Assembly (NCBI GenBank): GCA_907163375.1
Contig: CAJQUW010012709.1
Location: 248,001 to 312,000, forward strand
Reading direction: 5' to 3'
From: Prostheceraeus crozeri
Lineage: Eukaryota; Platyhelminthes; Polycladida; Euryleptidae
DNA: 64,000 bases
The notes under the pieces are model-generated. The model had not been told where the DNA came from, ran no database searches, and saw nothing but the letters and a program-made list of their open reading frames with translations. Positions 11,901 through 20,941 of this stretch are shown here, one piece after another; position 1 is the first letter of the stretch; each line of letters opens with the position of its first letter. A program made the translations under genes and the position numbers.

Positions 11901-14900
11901 CAATACCTAACAAAATAATGAGATTGAGACTACACATTGAGTTGGATTGCCATTGATCCATCTTATGCGGTAGGAGGGACGTCATAATTGTGTCACTTAC
12001 TCGTTGTCAGTTACTCATAACAGACACTTTTCGTTAAAGTATATCAACAATTTTCCTGAAATTTCTATGGTAAAATTTGCAGTTACACCAACGAAAAGTG
12101 TCTGTTTGTACACTTTATTTCATCTTCTGCCACTGAATGATAACTCATTTGAAAGATCATGATCTGTAGATGATTTATATAACAACCAGTTCAACAAAAT
12201 ACCAATTTGTGTAACTTTTATGAGCAAAAATTCGAAAAAATGGAGTCAACACCTTAAATGTCACAATTTTACCACTGGAAATACATAGGATTGTGTTATC
12301 TTCTCTATTTCTGAAAAGCAAATGATCTGATCCGGCAGACGCGAAGTTTTGCAGTAGGTTAAAGGTGTACTATGCCATGTGAAAGTTTTATGTACTACCT
12401 CGTTCCCTGGACAAGTTCGCGCTAGCTCCCGGACTACATGTACAAATTTTCTCTCGAAGTGATCGTATAATTGGCAGATTTCTATATTCTACATTTTCGC
12501 TACTGTCCGGCTTGTTCGTAATCCAGCAATATTCTTGGGATTGTTTTAAAATTTCGTTGAGTTAATTCAGGTTCTCTATTACAGTAATCATAATTAGGAG
12601 TTCAATGCACCTGCGGAGATGTCAAGTGGCTAAAATTCTTAAATTCATCCTTTCAACCGCAAATAGTTCACTGCTGATACTCGCGTTACATTTCACTCTA
12701 TTGTGTAGGACGTTAAACACCGCAAGCTAGGGACGTCATCATATTCATTCACTGAGAAGAATGTATTCTTTTTTTCATAACTTGCGAAATTAGACTTTCA
12801 TTCTGATGTCATATTGAAGATCGGGAGATGATGTCGATTAAAATGAGCCCCATTTCATATATTAAACTATTTGACAATCGTTCATTTGCAAGACAGTTAT
12901 CATTTCGATGTTTTATCTTCACTGAATGATCTAAGAACAGGCGGGAATGAGGGAAATTGCTTTGATCTCCGACATTCACACTTGTATTGTTAACACTGAA
13001 CGCGCGCTTCAACATATTTTCACTCGGAATGTGCGTCGAATTGCCAGATTTCTATGACTCGATTGCCGGACGCGAGAGCAGGGTGGTGAATGCAGCTGCG
13101 CGCTGAATCGGCACGTCAATGAAACTCGATCTATCATTAACTGGCGCCGGAGTTGACGCTAGGCTTTCTCTATTAATACGGAACTCAAGTTGCTACTACT
13201 CCTAGTAGCAACTTGTCTAGCGATACCCCTAGGAAATGCTATAGCAAATGCTAGCTTTATTAATACGGAAGTTGCTGCTAGGCTAGCACTAGGCTAGTGC
13301 TATCTCTATTAATACGGCCCCTGAAGATATGTCATGAAAACGGACATGAAATCGATCGACCAATACAGGAATCTAAGCTTTGTTTTATCAGCGGATGATT
13401 CGGCCCCGGGGCCTTTAAGACCCTTATTTACCCACGCGGTTCCCGGGACTGAATAGAATAGGACCGACGTTCCCCTGCGTGTCGCAAGAGGCGACTAAAA
13501 TGGGCATTTTGCCACTGCAGCTCTGGTGTTGGCGGTTTGATGACTTTCCTATTATTGCCTTTCCTCAGTGGCTATACGAAGTTTATGTTGCGGGGGATCC
13601 TGACAGCCGAATATTGGCTGTTGGGATATGCAGAAGTTCTTTAAGCTTCCTCCCTTTTGGCATAGCTGGCTCTGCCCTTTCCAAATTCCCCTCAGCGATG
13701 GTCGCAGTCCCTCTTCGCAAGGTAAGGGGTGGGGTGGGAGCACTAGGGTTGCTGCCTCCTCGGTCAATGCTGTTGGCTTGGGCATGGCAGCACCCCGGTG
13801 GCATCACAACGGCCATTTACTCCCCCGGGCACTCCTCGCCAGCAGTAGGCATTAATTTGCTTACTATGTGTGTCGGTTCGTGTTGTCTTGATACGAAGCC
13901 TCCAATCCGCTGGACGTAGCCGGATAGAACAACTCTTTATACACAAATGATATCATCTCATTCACAACATACACTGTATGTAGTTTGCACCAAAATGTTT
14001 CCTAGCAAATTAGTATTAACAAATATTTAGATGCAAACTAGTTCGTAAATCATAGTCGGATATATTGATTTTTGTATGGAAATTAATTTTCTTTCAGGCC
14101 CACAGTAACATCACATGTCTTCTCTCATCTTCAATTTCGGTCAATATTCAAAAGTTGAGAAAGTTTGAATTTTTTCCTTTATTCGACGAAATTCAAAAGT
14201 TGATCATAATTGCTCCCCGGAAAAATAGACCACTCTGTAGGTTTGATGCCAAATTATCGCCACCTTCTCCTTGCCCTCAGATATATTTCGATTTCTTGTA
14301 GGAAAGCTGTCTTCTCCTGCCATGCAGTTAGGATTGGTGTACCATATTCCATGCTCAGAAGACTTCTGGTCTTTCTCTTATGTTGGTGGGACATCCAGGC
14401 CTATCAAGGAACGCAATAAGGAGCACCATAAAGCAGTGAAGGACATGGACATTCACAAGTCAGAGATCGCGAAGCATGTTGCTGGTCACATGATGTCGTT
14501 TGATGACATCATTGCGTAATATTGATAGGGAGAAACAATGGCGGCAACGGGTCACTAAAGAAGACATCTGGACAAAGAAACTGGGTTCGGGCAACAAGAT
14601 CAATGTTGACTTGGGATCTCATGATTCGGTATTATAATCCTTTATGGCATGTGTTTTTTTTCTTTCAAGTAATTTTGGCTTTATAAACATGTTACTTTGA
14701 TCTTTCATCAGTATTATATTACCATTGACTCATTTTGTAAAAAGACTATTGTCACAGATCTATAAACACTTTTCATTACTTCATTTGAATCTCGAAATAA
14801 ATCATTAAGCGCATGATTATGATGTCCGACGGACCTCGAAAGCGCTCGCGCAAATCCAGACTTGGAGTTTTTGCTACCAATAGCAAAGGGGACCTTGCAA

Positions 14901-17900
14901 TCATGTTAAATGCAACTTGTCACTCACTCTTCAGTGATATTTTGCCCCTCTCCCGTAGAACAATCGACGTGAGATAAAGTGTAGCAAAAAGCAAAAATCA
15001 ATCTCCTCTATCCTTTACGGCTGATTTCTATCAGCGCTTAAAATAAACAAAATGGACGGTTCTTCGGCGTCACGAGACTTCAACTGTCAATGTCAAAATA
15101 CTGAGGTGGAAGCTAAGATAAGCTCGCGCTTACATCTGCGTTAAGGTCTAAACTTTGGCTTCCTGAAGAATCTATTTGCCTCTGTTTTTATGAGGAGAGA
15201 ATTGTTAAACACATTTTTCTGATTTACTTTTTCCGATCAGCAATTTAGGCTTCGGGAGGGGGGGGGTAGGAGTCCCGCTTCTATTTGAAACAATCATATT
15301 CAAGTCAGTGAACTTTCTGACCAGTCTGCATGTCTACCTCATACCTACCCGAATATGTACACATTTTTAGTCAGCTAAATCAAACTCAAGGAGATTCCGC
15401 CGTTAGCGATATTTGGCGGAATCCTGTTCATTCATCGATAAATGCGGAATATAGGCATTACGGCGGCATTTTGCTTTTTTACTGCTTGACAAAAGAAACA
15501 ACTGACGAAAGTCGACAATATTGACAAAAATTCGTTCGGCGACGTGCATTTTTGGGTTTTTTAATTTTTCATATTGACGAGACGCGACGTTTTAGGCGTT
15601 CAAAGATGACTTCTTTCATAGATGTAGCCAGTTTTCTTCTTTAGATGAGAACAACAGGCACAGAGCAGATCGGTAGGATAAGTCACCGGTCAACGCAACA
15701 ATCAATGGGAGATGTGCGATAGACTCAGAAGGTTTGGCCATTTAGAACGAATGCCAAGAAGATCACAATGTAGGAAGTCCCTGGGCTAAACATCCGAGGA
15801 GGACAGAATAAAAAGTGGATCGGCAACGTGGAGGAAGACCTGTGACTTGCGACTTGGCCGCCGAACTGCGCAGGATAGTGTGAAGTGGTAATACACGACA
15901 TGCTATCCAACCCCCAAACTTGAGAAACCAAGGACGATAAAAACCGGATACCTAGCACAACCCAAGTGTCGGCAGATGTCTTAATGCGTGAATGTGGTAT
16001 CCGTAATGTCGATAACAGGTAATTTGTGGGTTGAATAAATTCTATTTTTGCATCATACCACATATGTTCGCTGACAGACACTGAATTTCGTGAAGTTTGC
16101 TTGACTGTCATACTGTTTCATTGATTAGTTTACTTTGGTAATTGCATTATATAAGTGAGCGTTGTATTTATTGCGATCATTTACTATGCATGCGTTCATA
16201 TCTTATTTACTTGTGATTCCTACATGCTAATATTAAAATTTACAATGGCTACTAAATTACAAATTGCTTCATCTTCTCATGTGCTCGTACATAGTCTTTC
16301 CAACAATAATCTTTTAATGATACACAAGATCTTTTTCCGGCTGCTATATACCTTCACATCACCTCCAATCGTGAGAAGTTAGCATTTATTTCAAATTATA
16401 ATTCTAAGCAATCAAAACTCTCACCAAATAAAGTGTAATCGATGTCAAGTACTAGAAGGCGTTTATTGTCCCGTGCAGGAGTGAGTTCCTTGATTTTGTA
16501 CTCCTCAACTCGTTTTCTCACTTTGGCTTGATAAACCTCCCTGAAAAGACAACATCAACTATGAACAGCTAAGGTTTTAAATATCAATTGTCATAAATAG
16601 CGCAGCAAGATGTCGTTCAATTGTGGTATTTGAGCTGTCAGGTAACTCATGTTGGACAGCTAGGATGTAATCACCTGTGCAACCGAAGTAGCCATTTGTC
16701 AAGTTTTCAGTACCAGTGGTAGGACCACCAAAGCCGCGAAAATTTATCCCGGCTGCATCATCAGATTTTCCAATTTTATATAACTAATTGCATCACCAAT
16801 ATATTCACACCACAGAATTAAATATTTTGTTTATCTGCCATGCGCGTAGATGAATCTAATTCTGTGATTCACACACATCTGTGACGTTTACTCATGCACA
16901 ATATTTCTTACTTTGGGCTGGGCGGATGGGGCTGGTCTGTGGTCATATGATATCTGGTCGATAATGATTGTATAACATAAACCCGAATTTCCTAGCCATG
17001 TTATAAGTTTACTTCTACTTGCTTTTTGAACTTCTCTTGAAAATAACGACGGATTTTTTTATATTCAAAATACATTTTTAACATGTTTAATACAGGTTTA
17101 ACAAAAAGTATAATTACACCTCCAGTTTTTTCCAAAATTTTTTAGTCAACTATAACAAGCATTTCTAGCTTCAATATATTACTGCTCAGCAGTAGCATGC
17201 ATTTACTAATGAAATCCGGCAAAAGTAGATATTGGAAGAAACAGCATCACTGAAACCATTCGTCTGAAAGTCGCATCGTTTGTTTGTTGACATTTTCTTA
17301 TTCACAGAAGACCGTCTCTTGGTCTCTTACTCTCTGTCCGTATCAGAGATAATCTTTCTCAGAGATCTTGGTTGTCTCAACAGTATCCATCACATGACTA
17401 GTAATTGATGGAAGCTGACGGGAGGTTGTCTTCTCATTTCTAAGCTGATTCGATCTCGCTTCTCCCCAATGCTGACTAAAGAGATGTAGAGTTTATAGTA
17501 AAACCACTTGTGTAAAGCATCAAGAATCGGCACGAGTGTGAGCACGATGGGAGACTTTTATCTTTTTAAACAATAAATTATAAATAGCTTTTATTAGCGA
17601 ATAATTTTATTTGGGAGAAGCGAGTTTGTATAAGAACTTTGAAATGACATAGCTAGTAATATCTGAATTTCAGCAAGTTCTGACATGTCCTGTCTTTTGA
17701 CGTCCTTCTTGGTGACGTCTACCGACCATCCCTGCGATTCATTCTTTTTCTCTGTGTCACACACTCCAAAGATGTCAGCTCTTCAGGAATTCAATATCAG
17801 CTTTCAATTCTGTAACGCAATGAATGAAATCTAGACTAAAATTTTTTCCCTAACAGAGCAAGAACTCTTCAGAACTGAGTCATATGCAGCTAGTTTTGAT

Positions 17901-20022
17901 AATCGGAAGGACCTAGGTGTAAGTGATCTTTCTTCTTATTTTTTTCAAAATGAATAATATTTTCATTGGATATAATTATCAAGGAGAAACATTGAGCCAA
18001 AGATATGCACCGTTCACTTGGCAGATATTCAGACTTCAATGTGACAACGACAGCTTGTGTGTTCCCTAATGCAGCTCTCCTACGCATTGCGTGCGCTTGG
18101 CCAATCACGTAAGCCACAAGGAGGCGAATATATCCATATTTTGCTACATGGCATACAATGGCTGAGATAGAATCACATCACCTCTACAGCAACCGCGACA
18201 GACGAATCCATCTCAGTGGGTTCACTGAAGCTCTTCATCACATCAGGAAACATTCATACTTCCGTGTTTAATGCATTGCATAAAAGAGTATTTTAGTAGT
18301 TTTAAGGAGTATTTAAGTAGTAACATACAATAAATTTATTAGTATTTAATTTACTTGTAATTTAATAACAATAATTTTAATAATTAATAGCATCTAATTT
18401 ACTAAGTTTTATTTATTTTTAATTTAATCAGTCTTTAATTTTATTAGTATTTAAGTATTTTAGTATCACGTCGCCTGTAACTTGCTCTGCAACGTCATGA
18501 TGATGTGCATGAAAAGACATGAAATACGCTAAACGAAACTAGGGTCATATTATCGAAACGCTCGGTTGAAAAGACTGCTCCTTGACAAATCCATTGCCAT
18601 TAGAAATATTCTATCGACCGTTCCCTTTCCAAGTATTCTCTGATCTTGGAAATGTGTTCAATGAAAAAGTACATGACTTTGTCTTCAGATCACAATCAAA
18701 AGATATTGTTCCAAAATTTGAATTCGAACAATGGATTTATATATTCTTCCATGTAGCGTAGAAATCATGCATAGGGATGAACCTTTCACGTGAAAATTTA
18801 AATCTGAAAAACTGAATTGTCTTACCACAGCCGAAATTAAATAAAATGCATTTATCAAGACCTGGCATCAAAGCATTTCCTCACATTTGATGAATATCCA
18901 AGTTCTCGGCTTCTTCACTTAAATCGTCCACCACTTCAGGTAAATCGTCCGGCCTTTCCTGGATTCCAGCCTAAAACAGAGACAATTCTAATGAAAAAGT
19001 CAATTTCATAAATATCTCGACTCACTATATCTTCTTCAATAGATCCCATCAGCATTATCTTTGAGTTTGACCGGAGTGCACATTGACTGACAGTTGTTTC
19101 ATTTACGACCGGCTTTCCCGCTGGATATCAGAAAATTCTATGAAAGGATCATAAATCAAATGCAGAATATTTTATATGAGAAGCTATGATGGTTGGCTTC
19201 CTACCGCCATACAAAAACATTTTTTAGGATTTTTAAATTATATAATCGCCTTAAAAATGGCTCAGAATCGAATGCTTTATGCACGGCATCTGTAAAAAAT
19301 CCTATTTTATTCACCTATGATGATGACGTCATTCGGTAGACATTAATTATGAAAAATAATACAAGTAAAAAGTTAAAAACACTCCAGTTAAAACATTTTC
19401 CACCACAGCAAGCACTTAATCATGGGCCAAACTAAACCCTCAAGAATTATGTGTCATTTATAGATGAAACCCATTTACCAGCTCGTTCTTCCTGCTGATA
19501 GATTGATTTAAACGATCGATGAATATGGATTCAGAGACGCGCGTCATTACTGGGTTGAATTCATGTCTTATTATATCGCTTACAAACACTTTCTTGACAA
19601 TGTTATCCATGTGTATAGGATGGATAGTTATATCTCTATATATCGAATATGTATCAATAGCAGCTAATGTATTATTAAAAATTCATAATTTCTTCTCTAC
19701 GGTCTAGTCAGTCTTAAATGATCGCCATTAATGTAATAAACTAAATCATTTGGAATAATATTAATCTAGTTAACACTGATTCAAAAAAGGAACGTGACTA
19801 ATCTTGTTCATGTGCATTGGCACATTGTACATGGTGTGGGTAGTTCCTGTCGAATGTTGACACAGTCTTACCTAGTTTTGATTTTATTCCCATTAACTTT
19901 TGATGCTCCGGTTTCACTCGTGTCACTTTGTATAAACGTGACTTTAGATCTCCAATCGTATCACCATCTCCGACATTATCCAGGCGATAATCCTTTCCAT
20001 TAAACTTAATCGTTAAGTCCAT
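5863..20022 (-). CDS. UBLCP1: Ubiquitin-like domain-containing CTD phosphatase 1 (proteasome phosphatase), 3' end missing
   Basis: The spliced reading gives about 268 residues in six exons, all joined in phase, with GT donors and AG acceptors. Residues 1-82 form the ubiquitin-like domain, which in known homologues binds the proteasome subunit Rpn1. Residues 139-268 form the FCP1-type HAD phosphatase: [11 protein letters not shown] with Asp143 and Asp145 (nucleophile and acid/base), IVIWSAT with Ser183, [10 protein letters not shown] with Lys231, and IMFDD with Asp253-Asp254. UBLCP1 is a nuclear phosphatase that dephosphorylates the 26S proteasome. The human protein has 318 residues; its last ~54 (after NPQNGLK) have no counterpart here and are probably coded before position 1. 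All key residues are present, so the gene looks functional. Introns of about 751, 55, 2344, 7924 and 2282 bp, the larger ones with transposons. Confidence 0.96.
5980..6592. other. UBLCP1 intron 5, unassigned part
   Basis: No coding or repeat signal that I can support. The 88- and 73-codon open frames near 6240-6505 show no recognisable motif. Confidence 0.4.
6593..7170 (-). mobile_element. Retroelement relic with restriction-like endonuclease block
   Basis: On the minus strand the order is: [20 protein letters not shown] (Cys-rich, about 7145-7085), [55 protein letters not shown], then in another frame [20 protein letters not shown] and [12 protein letters not shown]. This order (Cys-rich knuckle, HALND, KRPDG, LVWD.TC.DT) occurs at the C-terminus of RT-bearing repeat proteins in many invertebrates; I recall this from the family and cannot name the clade. 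The PD...D layout suggests a restriction-enzyme-like endonuclease. At least two frame changes and several stops make it a relic. Confidence 0.7.
7260..8261. other. UBLCP1 intron 5, unassigned part
   Basis: No gene, repeat pair or RNA signal that I can support. Confidence 0.4.
8262..8500 (-). CDS. UBLCP1: UBLCP1 coding exon 5 (HAD motif II)
   Basis: Acceptor TTGATTTTCAG, donor GTAATACAAT. The 239-bp exon starts with [20 protein letters not shown], then [18 protein letters not shown] and ends EKRNSVEE. It matches the human stretch from DHRSCAE to the VHTPRRG region. The 7.9-kb intron before it holds most of the nested mobile elements of this gene. Confidence 0.96.
8501..9569. other. UBLCP1 intron 4, unassigned part
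   Basis: No gene. The 8700-8890 stretch has loosely inverted words (AGCGCCTATGATCG and GCGCTTATTATCGG) but no clear element ends. Confidence 0.35.
9570..9830 (-). mobile_element. Penelope-like element tail marks
   Basis: On the minus strand GAGCTTCTTGCTCCAGGTCG (about 9610-9590) and ACAGCGAAACGTCGGGCGTT (about 9808-9789) resemble the conserved words found near the ends of Penelope-like elements. No coding part remains next to them. The call rests on these two words and the nearby Penelope copies. Confidence 0.4.
10260..10774. repeat. Near-perfect inverted repeat at the centre of the Penelope pair
   Basis: Left arm 10260-10490, right arm 10543-10774, spacer 52 bp. In the inner 130 bp I find a single one-base difference between the arms. 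The spacer is made of GTATACAAGAT and GTATACAT words. Transcription through it would give a hairpin with about 230-bp stem. Confidence 0.9.
10930..13320. mobile_element. PIF/Harbinger-like non-autonomous DNA transposon
   Basis: The ends are GGGCCGTATTAATAGAGATA (10930 on) and its exact complement at 13301-13320. The flanks repeat CTG (10927-10929 and 13321-13323), and the uninterrupted target TGTCCTGAAGAT can be read in the other Penelope arm. A 3-bp duplication and GGGCC ends are typical of PIF/Harbinger. The repeats extend inward over CTAGCACTAG and AACTTCCGTATTAATAAAG blocks, with a 16-bp difference between sides. No transposase is seen in the 2391 bp; a 68-codon minus-strand frame (13015-12809) is unrecognised. 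Subterminal CTAGCGCTAGG-type palindromes are dense. Confidence 0.82.
12020..12105. repeat. Short inverted repeat inside the Harbinger-like element
   Basis: ACAGACACTTTTCGTT (12020-12035) faces AACGAAAAGTGTCTGT (12090-12105), a perfect 16-bp pair with a 54-bp loop. It may be a tiny MITE or a structural part of the element. Confidence 0.75.
13390..13930. other. GC-rich island, possible LINE 5' UTR fragment
   Basis: About 540 bp of clearly higher GC than its surroundings. It includes GTGTCGCAAGAGGCGACTAA, a word I associate with 5' regions of some arthropod LINEs (recollection, not checked). Several frames stay open (up to 146 codons at 13479-13919), most likely because GC-rich DNA has few stops; none shows a known domain. 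Confidence 0.4.
14300..14640 (+). mobile_element. Penelope-like element relic, GIY-YIG end
   Basis: [20 protein letters not shown] leads into [19 protein letters not shown] and KSEIAKHV, the GIY-YIG nuclease of another Penelope lineage (usual form VYKIPC..C...YIGET.RPF..R..EH..A). After a frame change near 14515 the end [17 protein letters not shown] can be read. It is clearly different from the family at 10006-13366. Confidence 0.8.
14650..15640. other. UBLCP1 intron 4, unassigned part
   Basis: No gene. A G9 run stands at about 15257-15265. Nothing else that I can support. Confidence 0.35.
15650..15945 (+). mobile_element. LINE tail relic, related to 4290-4695
   Basis: [16 protein letters not shown] at about 15727-15775 and the following LDLG...[12 protein letters not shown] text end in a PTPKLEK-like stretch at 15905-15930. 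It is the same type of LINE C-terminus as at 4290-4695 (RWFGHLQRMP ... PSNLEKK) but more decayed, with stops. Confidence 0.65.
16425..16540 (-). CDS. UBLCP1: UBLCP1 coding exon 4 (HAD motif I)
   Basis: Acceptor GTCTTTTCAG, donor GTGAGAGTTT. It codes for [19 protein letters not shown] and then the catalytic stretch [11 protein letters not shown], with the DxDxT signature at residues 143-147. Phase 2 in, phase 1 out. Confidence 0.96.
16541..18884. other. UBLCP1 intron 3
   Basis: No further exon. It holds the 56-bp MITE at 16811-16866 and a low-complexity AT block at about 18285-18475 made of TTTAAT/TATTTA words. Confidence 0.7.
16811..16866. mobile_element. CACAG-family MITE, 56 bp
   Basis: Starts CACAGAATTAAATATTTTG and ends GAATCTAATTCTGTG, flanked on both sides by ATTCACAC (16803-16810 and 16867-16874), a perfect 8-bp target duplication. 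The termini match those of the 516- and 521-bp copies at 49343 and 53797. An 8-bp duplication is usual for hAT and P elements. It sits 271 bp inside intron 3 from the exon-4 acceptor. Confidence 0.85.
18885..18970 (-). CDS. UBLCP1: UBLCP1 coding exon 3 (acidic linker)
   Basis: Acceptor TCTGTTTTAG, donor GTGAGGAAAT. It codes for [14 protein letters not shown] and [14 protein letters not shown], an acidic linker that corresponds to the DDVVNDFDIEDEV region of the human protein. It is separated from exon 2 by only 55 bp. The weakest conserved exon, but phase and order fit. Confidence 0.87.
19026..19120 (-). CDS. UBLCP1: UBLCP1 coding exon 2 (end of ubiquitin-like domain)
   Basis: Acceptor CTGATATCCAG, donor GTGAGTCGAG. 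The 95-bp exon gives (A)[13 protein letters not shown] and [14 protein letters not shown], matching the human segment with KIMMMGTREES. Phase 1 in, phase 0 out. Confidence 0.93.
19872..20022 (-). CDS. UBLCP1: UBLCP1 coding exon 1 (ubiquitin-like domain, first half)
   Basis: The start is the ATG at 20022-20020, giving [16 protein letters not shown] and on to [14 protein letters not shown], aligned with residues 1-50 of the ubiquitin-like domain. Directly before it stands TTCATTTCAG, a good splice acceptor, so an upstream non-coding exon is likely. The donor is GTAAGACTGT (19871 downward). The exon ends in phase 1. Confidence 0.93.
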
Positions 20023-20771
20023 CACTGAAATGAAGTAAGGTCATTTTTTGTGCGAATTGCCATGTGGCTTCTTTCTGGGATGCGGATGAAATCAGGAGGC
20101 CAATTGAGTGCATTACCAATACATACACGAAATATCATCGAGTACATTTTGATATGTTGTTCCACGAGTAACAGCATTGAAAAAAAATCGAGTACATTTT
20201 GATGATAACAGATGACCTAATGTCTCAACATGAAAAAACTAAAGATTAAAAATTTAACTATATAATATACTTAAAATATGTTTTACATAGGACCTATGGC
20301 TAAAAATGTTTTTTTAAAAAAATTCTTATGAATCCTTTTTTTCTGTAAGCGGCGTCTTTTCTTTTACTGACATACAACAATTCTTAAGACGATATGATCT
20401 TTTCTGTGCATACATAATTGCGAATGAAATTTCAGTATATCAATCTTTTGACAAATGCACTTTCGTAATACTAGTAGAACGAGTTCAGTTTACTCTGTAA
20501 CTGCAGGCAGAGATAATTGAATCTACCGTGGTACAATTTATATATACATGGAATTGCGGTGCTATGGCTAATTATCACCAACATCACCATGACACAGTTA
20601 CTAAACTCATGAAAATTGCGAGCAACATCACACTTCAATAGGATATTTTCTTAATGATTGCTTCCTTTTTGATTCCGATATGAAAGTTTTTATGAGTGTT
20701 TTCAGTGATATTTAACGATTGTTGTGTGACGTTGAGCGTGCTGAGTGATGAGTGAATATCCCTAATCATTA
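20023..20771. other. Upstream of the UBLCP1 start codon
   Basis: If the acceptor in front of the ATG is used, this is intron; if not, it contains the promoter. I see no clear TATA box or initiator that I would call. Confidence 0.35.
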
Positions 20772-20941
20772 GAGGCGTGCGAACAGGCTTCTGATGGGGA
20801 CGGATTGATCTGATTAGAAGATCTGTTTTTTCCTTTTATTTATCTAAAGTAACATAATTTGCCACTTTTTCATTGAGTAGCCCTTAGCTTCACTCATGGC
20901 TCGTATCTGTGCTAGTGGTGAAAATTCTGTAAAAAAATCAT
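20772..20941 (+). mobile_element. LINE 3' terminal fragment
   Basis: GAGGCGTGCGAACAGGCTTC and the following 150 bp match 1447-1613 (about 80-85% by eye) and end in the same GTGAAAATTCTGTAAAAAAA tail. Only the last codons and the 3' UTR are present, an extreme 5' truncation. Confidence 0.8.

Larger units (their letters stand above)
10006..13366. mobile_element. Penelope-like element, head-to-head double copy, split by a nested insertion
   Basis: Two 5'-truncated copies lie head to head. Both code for the same GIY-YIG endonuclease end: [20 protein letters not shown] followed by [15 protein letters not shown] (plus strand from about 10540; minus strand in the left arm). This domain closes the ORF of Penelope-like retroelements. 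Both outer ends carry GATATGTCATGAAAACGGAC and the words after it. The 11-bp sequence AGGAATCTAAG stands on both sides (9995-10005 and 13367-13377) and looks like the target duplication. Without the nested element at 10930-13320 the insertion would be about 967 bp. Confidence 0.85.

Noticed and set aside
13479-13919. 146-codon open frame
   Set aside because: It lies in the GC-rich island where several frames on both strands stay open; no motif and no conserved start.
17890-18117. Additional UBLCP1 exon on the minus strand
   Set aside because: The exon 3 to exon 4 junction is complete in phase and matches the human protein without a gap, so nothing is missing here.
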